Below are positions 35,101 to 41,985 of a stretch of DNA of 64,000 bases, piece by piece. The stretch's first letter is position 1, and each line of letters begins with the position of its first letter. The position numbers and the translations under genes are program-made. Under the pieces are notes generated by a model that saw only the letters and a list, made by a program, of their open reading frames with translations, was not told the DNA's origin and made no database searches. The DNA is from Saccharopolyspora phatthalungensis (GTDB lineage Bacteria > Actinomycetota > Actinomycetes > Mycobacteriales > Pseudonocardiaceae), in NCBI RefSeq assembly GCF_014203395.1, contig NZ_JACHIW010000002.1:1674001-1738000 (forward strand), given 5' to 3'.

Positions 35101-37929
35101 TGCCCGTCGGGTCGCACCACCCTCAGTCCTGATCTCCGCAAGCCGCTGCTGGCCCCACGACTTGCTACGTCCGAACTTCTCCCCCAACGTCGCACCGCTG
35201 TGGGGCTCCCCCGCGTCACGGGCACGACGCGCCTCCACGCGCCCCAACTCCTGTAATCGCGTCGCACTATCAGGCCGCTCGGCCACGTCTAGCGCCTCCG
35301 GCCCCGGATTCGCGGCCGCAAAACCGGACTCCGCCGGCGACGGTGCAGCACTGTCTGCGATCGAATCCCGAGCAGCGGTGCCCACAAAGTCCGACGAAAT
35401 CAGGAAGTCTCTCACCGGCGCCAAAACCGCCCACGCCGGATCATCCGCTGGCTCGGCGGTCACCTCGCCGATCTGACCGCTGCCCGACCCGAACGCCGGA
35501 ACCTCGGTCTGGGAAGGCGAGCCCGCTCCGGCATGGATTCTCAACCCCGACCCTTGCGTGCCCAGCCTGGCCGCCAGTTCCCGAGAAAACCGCACCGCCT
35601 TTTTACGACCTACTTCATCAACCTTCGCCGCCAACCCCGAATCCGACCCGATCGCATCCGCCACTGGACGAGGACGAGACCCATTAGAAGAAAACCGCAT
35701 CCACCGCGGACCACGCTCACCACGCCCCGGCATCATCGCGACAACATCACGCCCCAGAACCCGCGCCACCTCCGACGCCTGACCCGACGACACCACCACA
35801 CCAGGACTCGAACCGACTCCTGACACCAACACCACCGGACCCACACCCACATCCCTCACCCGACCACGCACGAACTCCGCAACCCCACCATCAGCAACCA
35901 CATCCACCGGCACCGTCACCCGAACCGCACCCGCAGGCAACCCCACCGGACCAACCGGCGACACCACCCCTGACGAACCCGGCAACACCGACGAGTGCGG
36001 CGTGCTATCGCCCACGCCAACCGCATCCGAATTCTCCGCAGCCGAATCCCTACCCGCAGGAACACCAAGAACAGTCATTCCATCCCACGCGGACTCCTGT
36101 CCCGGCAACGTGGACCAGGCGTCGGCACCCGGAAGCGCCGCTGCCGCTTGGGAATTCCTCGACATCGCGACATCCGAAGGCAGATCGGACACCTCGGCGA
36201 CATCCGGGAACGACGAGCTCTCCCACGAAACGTCGTCCAGTCGGGCCAATGGCTCCACCAGCCGCGCATCGTCCACATTTTTGTGGCCGTTCGCCCTGGG
36301 CGTGTCGACGCCGGGATGGCCATCGTTTGGCGGCAAATCGGCCGAGGAATCCCCTATCTTGGCGACAATTTCAGAACCCGCCGACCGCTCCGCCGACACA
36401 CCCGTAGCGGCCACGGCAGACGACCAAGCACCCGCGTGGTTATCACCAGTTACCCGGCTGTACGATGGCGGCGGTGTGACCGGCCTGTCCAGATCCCACG
36501 GCGCACCCGGGGCATTTTCATCGTCCGCGTGCCACGACGTCGGCGCGGTGTAATTCGGCGTCTCACGCGCGCCGGCCTTGGGATCCAGCCCCATCGTGGC
36601 AGCGGCATCCACGCCGAGGTCGACGGGCAGGAAGCCCGACGTCACCGGAATACCTTTGACCACCGGTCCCAGAGCCGATTTCAGGTCAGTCGCCACCGTT
36701 GTGGAACCCGGCACCGACTCCGCGAGGTCCCTAGTGGACAGCTCCTTTGGAGAGCCGAATTCCCTCGGCTGCGAACCGGGGTCCACCTTCGCGTCCTCGG
36801 ACGTCTCCACATCCGTGTCGGTGTCGGCGCTGCCGGACTCCTTCTCTCCGCCAGCGGCATCCTGGGCCCGGCCCGCCGGAATCAACTGACCCCGCAACGC
36901 CAGACCCGCCAGGTTCCCGATACCCGAACCCACCGCCTCCGACAACCCCGCCGTGAACGAGAACGGATTCCACTGCGCCCCCTGACCACTCAACGCCCCA
37001 TACCCCGCCTCGCCCAACATCTCGGTCAGGCCCTCTTCCAGCGACTCCCCCAGCCCATGACCGAACCGCGCCGCCCACATCGCCCGCACCGACATCCCCG
37101 CGTAATCCTCAATATTCTTTGACACCACATCAGCAAAACGCGCCATCGACGAGGCCGGATACAGCTCCGCGTGCTCCTCCACCGCATGCTTCGCCGCCGC
37201 CGCCAACACCTCAACATCGATCTCATCACCCAGACCACGCACCAACACCTTCGTCACCGCATTACCCACCACATTGCCCAACGCCGACAGCGGCACCGCC
37301 AACAACGCACTGAACGCCCCCACCCCCACCGCCATCCCGGTCAGCTGGCCATCCCACTTCTTCCGCGTCCCCAACGCGAACTGCACCCCCTGCGCACCCA
37401 CATCCATCACCACCTGCAACCCGATCCCCACCACCTGCGCCACCGCCAACCGCATGAACAACTGCCCCCACCACCGCGACAACAAAAACCGCATCACCGC
37501 AAACCGCGCCGCCAACCACGCCATACTCGCCCCCGCCGTCACCCCCGCCATCGACACCGCCCACGCCACCTCCGCCCACAACAGAAGCAGGCCCCCGACC
37601 GTCACAAACTTCAAATACTGCACCTGCAACGCCAGATTCCGCACAAACCCCGCCAACTCCCGCAACCCCACACCACCCGCCTCCAACACCGGACCAAACC
37701 CAGCCAACCGCTCCGCAAACCGATCCGCCGCCTTGCCCGAAAACTCACCCCGTACCTGCCCCATCACCTCCCCCACCGCCGGTGCCAACACCTCCACCGT
37801 TGCCGCACCCGACTCCAACCGCTCCGCCACCGCGAACAACGCATCCTCATCCGCATCCGTCATATCCTCACCCGTCAACACCTGAAAAAGCCGTCTCACC
37901 TCCTCCGGCACCAGCACAGACACGCGCAA
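29200..37929 (-). CDS. Giant WXG100-like protein with 22 tandem HTH-like repeats
   Basis: The product is 2909 residues. Residues 1-100 (PEEVRRLFQVLTGEDM, DADEDALFAVAERL, GGVGLRELAGFVRN) match the WXG100-like N-terminal domain of giant actinobacterial type VII/polymorphic-toxin proteins. About 110-260 holds several hydrophobic helices; 260-350 has the conserved GLGESLEEGLTEMLGEAGYG. A long disordered acidic part follows (350-890), including a VVAMMPGRGERGPRWMRF module. Residues about 890-2765 hold 22 copies of an EARRARDAGEPYTGAALG, KFGKSxxWGxxRLAEI unit in five arrays. The protein ends with VRFSRELAARL, without a recognisable toxin. The start is uncertain (TTG 37929 or GTG codons just inside). 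It is convergent with the cupin and has no immunity-like gene downstream. Its repeats suggest DNA binding; export or conflict function is inferred from the N-terminus only. Confidence 0.85.
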   Translation of the reverse strand: MRVSVLVPEEVRRLFQVLTGEDMTDADEDALFAVAERLESGAATVEVLAPAVGEVMGQVRGEFSGKAADRFAERLAGFGPVLEAGGVGLRELAGFVRNLALQVQYLKFVTVGGLLLLWAEVAWAVSMAGVTAGASMAWLAARFAVMRFLLSRWWGQLFMRLAVAQVVGIGLQVVMDVGAQGVQFALGTRKKWDGQLTGMAVGVGAFSALLAVPLSALGNVVGNAVTKVLVRGLGDEIDVEVLAAAAKHAVEEHAELYPASSMARFADVVSKNIEDYAGMSVRAMWAARFGHGLGESLEEGLTEMLGEAGYGALSGQGAQWNPFSFTAGLSEAVGSGIGNLAGLALRGQLIPAGRAQDAAGGEKESGSADTDTDVETSEDAKVDPGSQPREFGSPKELSTRDLAESVPGSTTVATDLKSALGPVVKGIPVTSGFLPVDLGVDAAATMGLDPKAGARETPNYTAPTSWHADDENAPGAPWDLDRPVTPPPSYSRVTGDNHAGAWSSAVAATGVSAERSAGSEIVAKIGDSSADLPPNDGHPGVDTPRANGHKNVDDARLVEPLARLDDVSWESSSFPDVAEVSDLPSDVAMSRNSQAAAALPGADAWSTLPGQESAWDGMTVLGVPAGRDSAAENSDAVGVGDSTPHSSVLPGSSGVVSPVGPVGLPAGAVRVTVPVDVVADGGVAEFVRGRVRDVGVGPVVLVSGVGSSPGVVVSSGQASEVARVLGRDVVAMMPGRGERGPRWMRFSSNGSRPRPVADAIGSDSGLAAKVDEVGRKKAVRFSRELAARLGTQGSGLRIHAGAGSPSQTEVPAFGSGSGQIGEVTAEPADDPAWAVLAPVRDFLISSDFVGTAARDSIADSAAPSPAESGFAAANPGPEALDVAERPDSATRLQELGRVEARRARDAGEPHSGATLGEKFGRSKSWGQQRLAEIRTEGGATRRAFRVREREDARLEARRARDAGEPYTGAALGERFGKSTAWGLHRLREIADEASGAAGGASGSEGSLSTEGAPSADAAVARWTESDLRREVEWARSVGGPRDAAVRIVQGTHDVVTLARDGADVSLDDVVALVAVKVAEVGRDGAVRFSRELAARLDAQGTGLGVRAGAGPDPQADASVSEGSAPAESAGVPMTWGFDPDVDAVFDSMDFGGWSSGVRGTGSAGAGGGRKRRRGDGSGSVDEGAARRPVGPQPNFPVSPEIGDTGASLAGSHENARVEAHRARYTGTHRRGAALGKKFGKSATWGMARLREIGGEGGGRSRALREGEQKRADVREAARVEARRARDAGEPYTGAVLGEKFGMSESWGSERLVEIRTEGGATRSALLEQEGERVREAARVEARRARDAGEPYTGAALGEKFGMSKEWGKARNAEINVGDGTARVLREREQERANVREAARVEARRARDAGEPYTGAELGAKFGKSKAWGLERLVEIRDEGGATRSAVRQQELERVREAARVEARRARDEGEPDTALTEPVVRERDQERANVWEEAREAARAEARRARDAGEPYTGAELGAKFEKGETWGLERLAEIRAEGGATRSTVRRQEVDRAWEAVRVEARRARDAGEPYTGAALGKKFGKSVAWGKARLAEIKAEGGATQSAVRQQEMDRVREAARAEARRARDAGEPYTGAALGKKFGKSKPWGTARLAELNAEDGNAWALGEGGQEREAARVEARRARDVGEPYSAARLGERFGMSAAWGQARLAEIKDEGGVTRSALQEQEGKRVREEARAEARRARDVGEPYTAKVLGEKFGMSTGWGQQRLAEIRGEGGVTRSAVRGREGKRVREEARAEARRAREAGEPHSGATLGAKFGRSADWGSRRLAEIRAEGGGGRPDSRAEAPVLQESADSGQVGGAVTESEDDLWSLDFDAALESWWGSPAGAGWPWGDDVPQAASEDADLLAVAGSNGRNLGRDEGSGDEGAERGPVGPADDVVDPGLEAENAAEMADLAELGSAELLNEAARAEARARDGVPTEAVPSAELLDAEWMESGPEVSFPIVPELVDIGVVDGGSPGVESWSWDVHGAAPDVGALGSGSGHLNPDESGLPDLGAEAPGRDGVPNSAELREAARVEARRARDAGEPYTAVVLGQKFGMTRSWGKSRLAEIRGEGGVTRSVLQERVREAARAEARRARDAGEPYTGAALGRKFGKSAMWGSSQLAEIGGTGGAMPRVFLEQKVERVREAARAEARRARDAGEPYSGVALGKKFGKGESWGKSRLAELKDEGVGRRRPLREDERELAKVREAARVEARRARDAGEPYTGAALGKKFGKSAAWGVERLREIKNEVGGSVGADSGYLNPDDLGLLDLAADAGRDAGAMDSIAAGAASLPADLDDPDAQPPREVAGAAKLPGSTGLREQARAEARRARDAGEPYSGSALARKFGKSNWWGRARLAEIKDEGGVTRPVLQEQEEERVREAGRAEARRARDAGEPYTRVELGRKFGKSNWWGRARLREIRDEGGGSADAASGSGGGVPVQRVSSVGVDADAVEWSQAESVSVAGQAAPDLLGFWDVGDVPGVGDLDLGAGSGYLNPEVLDLAADVTGRGSGVMDSIGADAASLPADVGDAEPTREVVDAAELPGSAGLREAARAEARRAWGGGKPYSGVALGQKFGKSAAWGKARLAELKGEGVGKRRPLREEERELAKVREVARVEARRARDAGEPYTAAALGQKFGKSESWGNRLLAEIRTDGDASWPVVRDREGERLREVARVEARRARDAGEPYTAAALGQKFGKSGSWGHRLLAEIRTEAGATQSISRGRKRGRHRNAEVNKVGRSAGAASGSATEVLVEGFSTVDGVAVEWSQLEVESVGVAGWTESALLREIEWARLMDAPRDVAVGIVQGTHDVVALARDGADVSFDDVVALVAVKIDEVGPDEAVRFSRELAARLDTPRDGAGR
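29600..35290 (-). repeat. Five arrays of HTH-coding tandem repeats inside the giant gene
   Basis: At the DNA level the unit is 171-186 bp, with a GCACGACGCGCC core recurring at 180-bp steps (for example near 33540, 33720, 33900 and 34080). The arrays lie at about 35290-34960 (2 copies), 34290-32410 (11, one truncated near 33510), 31730-31050 (4), 30845-30525 (2) and 30160-29600 (3). Between arrays are acidic, non-repetitive linkers. A second module (about 75 codons, ending RFSRELAARL) occurs fully at 34880-34620 and 29440-29200 and partly at 35660-35560. High identity between neighbours suggests expansion by recombination. Confidence 0.9.
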
Positions 37930-38046
37930 TCACCCAATCAGCTCACACACGAACCACCCCGAAATGACCATCGTGCCATTAGGCCGGCAGTGGGGCGGCT
38001 GGCCACCCCAGTTGGGTTTCTCGGTCGCCGAAGCCACTACGGGATG

Positions 38047-38091
38047 CAAAAAGGCCCGCCGACCTGCGCTTTCGCGCCGGGTCAGCGGGCC
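38047..38091 (-). terminator. Rho-independent terminator facing the giant gene
   Basis: Reading the minus strand, GGCCCGCTGACC pairs with GGTCGGCGGGCC (one mismatch), followed directly by a run of five T. It would stop transcription coming from the P450 remnant before the giant gene, whose start is 118 bases further on. The giant gene must therefore have its own promoter in 37930-38047. Confidence 0.7.
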
Positions 38092-38132
38092 CGTGCGACA
38101 CCGCACATGTCGACGCTGCCATTGCCTACCGT

Positions 38133-38605
38133 TCAGTGCTCGCACGGCTGCGGCAGGTCTTCACAGAAACGATCGCCAATGCACTTGCGCGCGCTGCCGC
38201 CGAACGGTAGGTAGGCGCTGCGGTCTGGAGGGTTCAGCCAGCGGTCGGGGTCAAACCGGTCAGGCTCGGGGTAGAGGTCGCGGCGGTGGTGGATCAGGTA
38301 GGGGCTAAAGGCGATCGTGGTGCCCGCGAGCAGCGGCTTGCCACCGAGTTCGGTGTCTTGGGTCACCGTCCGGGTCAGCAGCCAGGCAGGCGGGTACATG
38401 CGTCGCTGATCACGCGGCCGGTGAAGTCCAGCTTCGGCAGATGCTCATCGGTGGGCGGAGCCCGGCCAGGACGGCATCGGTCTCGGCGTGCAGGCGCCGT
38501 TCCGTCTCCGGATGGCGGGCGAGGAGATACAGGGCCCAGGACAGCGTTGCGGCCGTTGTTTCCATTCCCGCCGCACGGCGACTCTCCACCACCAGGACCC
38601 GCAGC
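38133..38605 (-). pseudogene. Cytochrome P450 remnant with two frameshifts
   Basis: The first frame carries the I-helix region RRAAGMETTAATLSWALYLL, then ARHPETERRLHAETDA. A shift near 38445 moves the sense to TDEHLPKLDFTGRVISDA. A second shift near 38402 removes the ExxR motif and resumes with MYPPAWLLTRTV, LYPEPDRFDPDRWL and the heme loop FGGSARKCIGDRF. The N-terminal half is missing and the C-terminus is cut shortly after the heme loop. The gene is clearly dead. It abuts, tail to tail, a FadR-type fragment on the other strand at about 38610. Confidence 0.85.
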
Positions 38606-38611
38606 CTCGCC

Positions 38612-38743
38612 GAGGTCCTAGAAGTACAGCGCGCGATCCACGACGCGGTCCTCGCGGGCGACGAGGCCAGAGCCTCCAGTGCGGTCGAGACCCACCTCAC
38701 CGAGACCAGAGACATCCTGATCTCCCAGATCGTCAACCGCTGA
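38612..38743 (+). pseudogene. GntR/FadR-type (FCD domain) regulator remnant
   Basis: The plus strand reads VLEVQRAIHDAVLAGDEAR, SSAVETHLTETRDILISQIV and a stop at 38743. This is the last helix pair of FCD-domain GntR regulators (xxHRAIxDAIxAGDxxxAxxAMxxHL). The DNA-binding part and most of the FCD domain are absent. Together with the P450 fragment it marks a deletion scar. Confidence 0.6.
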
Positions 38744-38818
38744 ACCGTCCGGGCGTTGCCTACCGGGCCCGTTAAAATTGGTGGATTTCATTTCCAGGTA
38801 GGCGCTTTTGACCCGCCA

Positions 38819-38850
38819 GGGGCTCCGGCGCGTTGCTGCGCCGGAGCCCC
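38819..38850. terminator. Strong hairpin between convergent gene ends
   Basis: GGGGCTCCGGCGC and GCGCCGGAGCCCC form a perfect 13-base stem with a 6-base loop. It lies between the FCD remnant (plus) and the DUF3455 gene (minus, ending at 38972). No U tract follows on either strand, as is common for actinobacterial terminators. Confidence 0.55.
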
Positions 38851-38971
38851 CGAGTAAGTCGTTGGACGTTGCGGGTGGTCCCGGTGCCCGGCATCGGGTC
38901 GATATGCCTTCTCGCACAGCGGATCAGCTCCATCCTCGTGCGGCATATCTGGCGACGAACGCCCCTTCAGC

Positions 38972-39517
38972 TCACTGGGCGCCCCAGAACACGTAATCGG
39001 CGGTGTAGGAAACGCTGGCCCGTGCGCCTTCGTTGCACTTCCCGGCGGGAGCAAGACCGCCGCGGGTGTTCAGCCGCTGAACGTAGGTGACCTCGCCGAA
39101 CTGCGTGCCCCGGCCGCCGTTGTTCTCGGTCGCTTTCAACAGCAACTGCGGCACCGCGCCCGGCTTGTCCGCCGAGGCGATCTTTTGCGCACCGACCAAG
39201 GAACCATCCTTTGTGGATTCCCAGCGAGGATAGGCTGGGCCGGCGAAGTGGATCGCCACCGATGTGCCGTAGTAGTCGCTCAGCGTCGCTGCGGGTTGGA
39301 TGAACGTCCAGGCCCCGTTGAGGCAGCCGTAAATCTGCACGCCATCGCCGCGGTAGGTGGCGATACGCTTGTTGCTGGCCGGCGCCTTGATTGCCTCCGG
39401 CACCCACTGCGAATCGAGGCTTGTCCGTACCCCGGCCTCGACTTGAGTTGCGCTCGCCGTCGCCGCACCACCAATCGCCAGAACGCCAGCCAAAAGCGCG
39501 ACCGTCAACCGCTTCAT
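38972..39517 (-). CDS. Secreted DUF3455 family protein
   Basis: The product is 181 residues from the ATG at 39517, preceded by GGCAGGGAAG. MKRLTVALLAGVLAIGGAA is a Sec signal peptide cut near ATASA. The mature part follows DUF3455: YRGDGVQIYGC, GAWTFIQPAATL, VAIHFAGPAYPRWES, DGSLVGAQK, VPQLLLKATE and VQRLNTRGGLAP, with two Cys. The biochemical role of the family is unknown. No partner gene is evident. Confidence 0.85.
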   Translation of the reverse strand: MKRLTVALLAGVLAIGGAATASATQVEAGVRTSLDSQWVPEAIKAPASNKRIATYRGDGVQIYGCLNGAWTFIQPAATLSDYYGTSVAIHFAGPAYPRWESTKDGSLVGAQKIASADKPGAVPQLLLKATENNGGRGTQFGEVTYVQRLNTRGGLAPAGKCNEGARASVSYTADYVFWGAQ

Positions 39518-39695
39518 ACTTCCCTGCCTTCTCATCGGCCCACCGGTTCCCGTCGGGCATTGCACCCATAATGTTGATCAAGGCGGACGGCAGAATGGGC
39601 AGTACGGCGACAGGTTTGCCTGGAAACCTTTGTTGTCTGCCCCGAAATACTCCCGTACCTAAGCGCGATTCCCTCGAAAGGAGGCACACAAAACG

Positions 39696-39809
39696 ATGTC
39701 GGAGTTTCCGGGGGCAGCGACGATCACCCATGGGTTTAGCTCGGGCGTTGAGAACGGCGGTAGCCGTTCGGCTACTTGGTCGATCTCCTTGCCATCGCGG
39801 GAAGTCTGA
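39696..39809 (+). CDS. Small ORF (37 aa) with strong ribosome binding site
   Basis: AAAGGAGG at 39677-39684 stands 11 bases before the ATG at 39696. The frame encodes 37 residues (beginning MSEFPGAATITHGFSSG and ending SISLPSREV) with a TGA at 39807-39809. A rho-independent terminator follows 28 bases later on the same strand. Ribosome binding site, ORF and terminator together argue for a real short transcript. The peptide is Ser/Gly-rich, lacks Cys and a signal sequence, and matches no family I know. It may be a functional peptide or a translated leader of a small RNA. Confidence 0.5.
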   Translation: MSEFPGAATITHGFSSGVENGGSRSATWSISLPSREV

Positions 39810-39837
39810 CCGGCAAGGACTGTCTGCCGCTGGGCAG

Positions 39838-39890
39838 CCCCGGGCCGGCGAGAGCCCCCGAGCCGGATTGGCCCGGGGGTTTTCTCATTT
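39838..39890 (+). terminator. Rho-independent terminator after the small ORF
   Basis: CCCCGGGCC (39838-39846) pairs with GGCCCGGGG (39870-39878), with an inner CCGGC/GCCGG extension, followed by GTTTTCTCATTT. This is a classic plus-strand terminator. It sits at the 3' end of the convergent membrane-protein gene. Confidence 0.8.
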
Positions 39891-40475
39891 CTCACGCCAG
39901 GTGACCACACGTCGCAGCAGTCGACCGGCGCTGCAGATTCGCGCGCACAGCCAGTGTGGGCCCTCGATCTCGGTAAGAATCCCATTGAAGTCGCGGCGCC
40001 AACGCCGGTTGTCGCCGTCGGTGAAGACGATCCCCAGCGGGAACCTCACGTCGGCGCCTCTTTCCGACTCATCGTCGAAGTGTCCTTGCTTCATGCGGTC
40101 CGCGGTGTCGCTGATGGCCTCTCGCCACAGCGTGTCGGCGTCGGCGCCCAACAAGCTGCGGGCGTCGATCGGTTCGGGTGCAGGCGGCCAGCACCCCCGC
40201 TCCGCAAGCTGACTTCGCCCGTCGAACAACACTGCAACCGACCAAATCGGTAGACCGCTGGTGTTGACGTACTTCGGCACGTCGTTCTCGTACCAGAGCG
40301 CGACTTTGGCAGCTAACTGCTGACGATCTCGTTGCTGGGTAAGGCGGAACTGATGTTGGGAGGTCCCTGCCGCGACGATTGCGACGCCGGCGGACAGGGC
40401 CGTGAACAAGATGGTGAAGATGTCCTTGTAGTGGATCAGCCACGCGATCAATGCGCCGTCACCGCCAGCGATCAA
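39885..40475 (-). CDS. Membrane-anchored protein of unknown function
   Basis: The 196-residue product has one N-terminal membrane helix (DIFTILFTALSAGVAIVAAG) followed by a coiled, charged stretch (FRLTQQRDRQQLAAKVALWY) and a soluble C-terminal domain with several Trp and Arg. The TTG start at 40475 overlaps the upstream gene stop (TTGA), so the two are translationally coupled. I recognise no family. The layout (short N-tail, one helix, cytoplasmic domain) resembles small envelope-stress or conflict-associated proteins, but that is not evidence of function. Confidence 0.68.
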   Translation of the reverse strand: MIAGGDGALIAWLIHYKDIFTILFTALSAGVAIVAAGTSQHQFRLTQQRDRQQLAAKVALWYENDVPKYVNTSGLPIWSVAVLFDGRSQLAERGCWPPAPEPIDARSLLGADADTLWREAISDTADRMKQGHFDDESERGADVRFPLGIVFTDGDNRRWRRDFNGILTEIEGPHWLCARICSAGRLLRRVVTWREK

Positions 40476-40837
40476 TGTGCCATCCTCGCCAGCGACGATT
40501 GGAACTTCAGCCGGACATCCTCCGGGGTCTCGGCTGCGTCGTACCGCAGCACGATCGCCCCCGCCTGGTGCGCGTTATCCCCAAGCTTGCGCGCGAACGT
40601 CGATGCCGCCGACTCGTCCGCGAACGACACCACGGACACCGTGTCGGTCGCCACCAGCTGCACGCATCCGAGCGACGCGCAGTTCTGCGCCGTATCGTCC
40701 CGAGGGTTCGGCACCGAAAGCCCGTCCCGCTGGAACTGCTCGACCACCTGCTGCGCCGTCGGTCCCTGACTCGCCGAACCGCTACCGCACGCCGACACCA
40801 AACGCTCGCCCACCAGAGCAGGGGTTAACCACCGCAT
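40472..40837 (-). CDS. Putative lipoprotein of unknown function
   Basis: The 121-residue product starts MRWLTPALVGERLVSACGSG. LVSAC resembles a lipobox with Cys17, but the hydrophobic core is short and broken by Gly-Glu-Arg, so export is uncertain. The mature region (PTAQQVVEQFQRDGLSVPNP, then CASLGCVQLVATDTVSVVSF, then FARKLGDNAHQAG) has two further Cys and reads like a small actinobacterial lipoprotein. A start codon or short deletion in the signal region may have been altered. It overlaps the next membrane-protein gene by four bases. Confidence 0.65.
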   Translation of the reverse strand: MRWLTPALVGERLVSACGSGSASQGPTAQQVVEQFQRDGLSVPNPRDDTAQNCASLGCVQLVATDTVSVVSFADESAASTFARKLGDNAHQAGAIVLRYDAAETPEDVRLKFQSSLARMAH

Positions 40838-40995
40838 AGATCCTCACTTCGAAAAACAGGGCAGCCCTGCGCTACCCCACCGAATAATCATCGCGAACCG
40901 GGCATCCCCGGTTATCCGGCGAACGGGTGAACCATGCCGACCGCACCGCCCCCCGATGCTCCGCCGTCGGGTGCAACGCGCTCGACGTGAAATGG

Positions 40996-41037
40996 CGATT
41001 TCGATGGAAATCGGCGGGCGGATTTCCATCGAAATCG
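40996..41037. repeat. Dispersed palindrome copy 3
   Basis: CGATTTCGATGGAAATC and its exact complement GATTTCCATCGAAATCG (17-base arms) flank an 8-base GC loop. It belongs to the same family as the copies at 4133, 20793/21928 and 57026. It is the only structure I see in the 431-base intergenic stretch 40838-41268 between divergent genes. Confidence 0.75.
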
Positions 41038-41268
41038 ACCCGCTTAGCGACGGTCGTCCGCCGTGCCTGGCTACTCACTCGTTTCGGCGAATTTGAGCAG
41101 CCATCGGGCCCGCGGGTAGGAACGGCAACGGCGCCACCGAACCCTCAGCGAGCCTCACCGCAATGCCCGCCTCCGCCTGATCAACTGACCGATGCAGCTT
41201 CTGTTGCGGCGTGCGGAATCGCCCTGCACCGTAATTGTTCCTGACCAGTGGGGAGAAGGGGGACCAGG

Positions 41269-41985
41269 ATGAGTAGATGCGCTGCAGCGGCGTTGGGCGG
41301 TGCGGCCGTGGTAGTGGCGTTGGCGGTACCCAGCGGTGCGGCCCACGCGGCTCCGTGGTCGATCGACCCGGCTCAGCAGTCCTCCGGAAGCGCCACGGCC
41401 GCATTGGCCCAGCAGGACACGGCTTTCATGACACAGGTCGCGCAGGTGAACCTGGCGGAGATCACTATAGGCAAACTGGCGCTGCAGAAGGCAGCTACGG
41501 CGCAGGTCCGGTCACTGGCACAGGAAACGCTTACCGATCACCAGAGCGCGCAGAGCAAGCTCGAACAGTTGGCCAGTCAGAAGGGCGCGATGCTGCCATC
41601 GTCGCCGAATGCGGAGCAGCAGGGTATCGGACACCAACTCGAAAGCGCGTCCGGCGCCATGTTCGACACCACCTACCTGCAGGCGCAGATCGCGGGACAC
41701 CAAGAGGCGGCAACACAAACACGCGCCGAAATCGCCTCTGGTCACGATGCTGACGTGCAGAACTACGCCAAAGACTTCCTCCCGGTAGTCCTCAAACACC
41801 TTAGCGATGCCGAGGCGGCCGCGAAGGCCCTCGGCGTTGCGCCCAAGGGCGCCAACACCGGATCCGGCGGCTTCGTGGAGCAAGCACATCCCCGCGCCGC
41901 CGACCTAGGCTTGGTGGTAGCCGGTCTGGCCATGGCCGCTGGTGCCGGTGTGGTGCTGCTGCGCCGGCGACAGCGTCTCGAATGA
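41269..41985 (+). CDS. DUF4142-like cell-envelope protein with C-terminal anchor
   Basis: The product is 238 residues from the ATG at 41269 (GAAGGGGG ribosome binding site). A signal peptide (AAAALGGAAVVVALAVPSGA, cut after AHA) precedes a helical domain of DUF4142 type (FMTQVAQVNLAEITIGKLA, RSLAQETLTDHQSAQSKLEQ, AEIASGHDADVQNYAKDFLP). The C-terminus has a hydrophobic helix and RRRQRLE tail shaped like a cell-wall sorting signal, but no LPxTG motif precedes it. The stop overlaps the start of a sortase gene (ATGA), which makes it the presumptive substrate or partner of that sortase. Confidence 0.85.
   Translation: MSRCAAAALGGAAVVVALAVPSGAAHAAPWSIDPAQQSSGSATAALAQQDTAFMTQVAQVNLAEITIGKLALQKAATAQVRSLAQETLTDHQSAQSKLEQLASQKGAMLPSSPNAEQQGIGHQLESASGAMFDTTYLQAQIAGHQEAATQTRAEIASGHDADVQNYAKDFLPVVLKHLSDAEAAAKALGVAPKGANTGSGGFVEQAHPRAADLGLVVAGLAMAAGAGVVLLRRRQRLE

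Noticed and set aside
29600..35290. CRISPR-like periodicity
   Set aside because: The repeats are 170-186 bp, coding and in frame within one ORF, without short unique spacers or cas genes.
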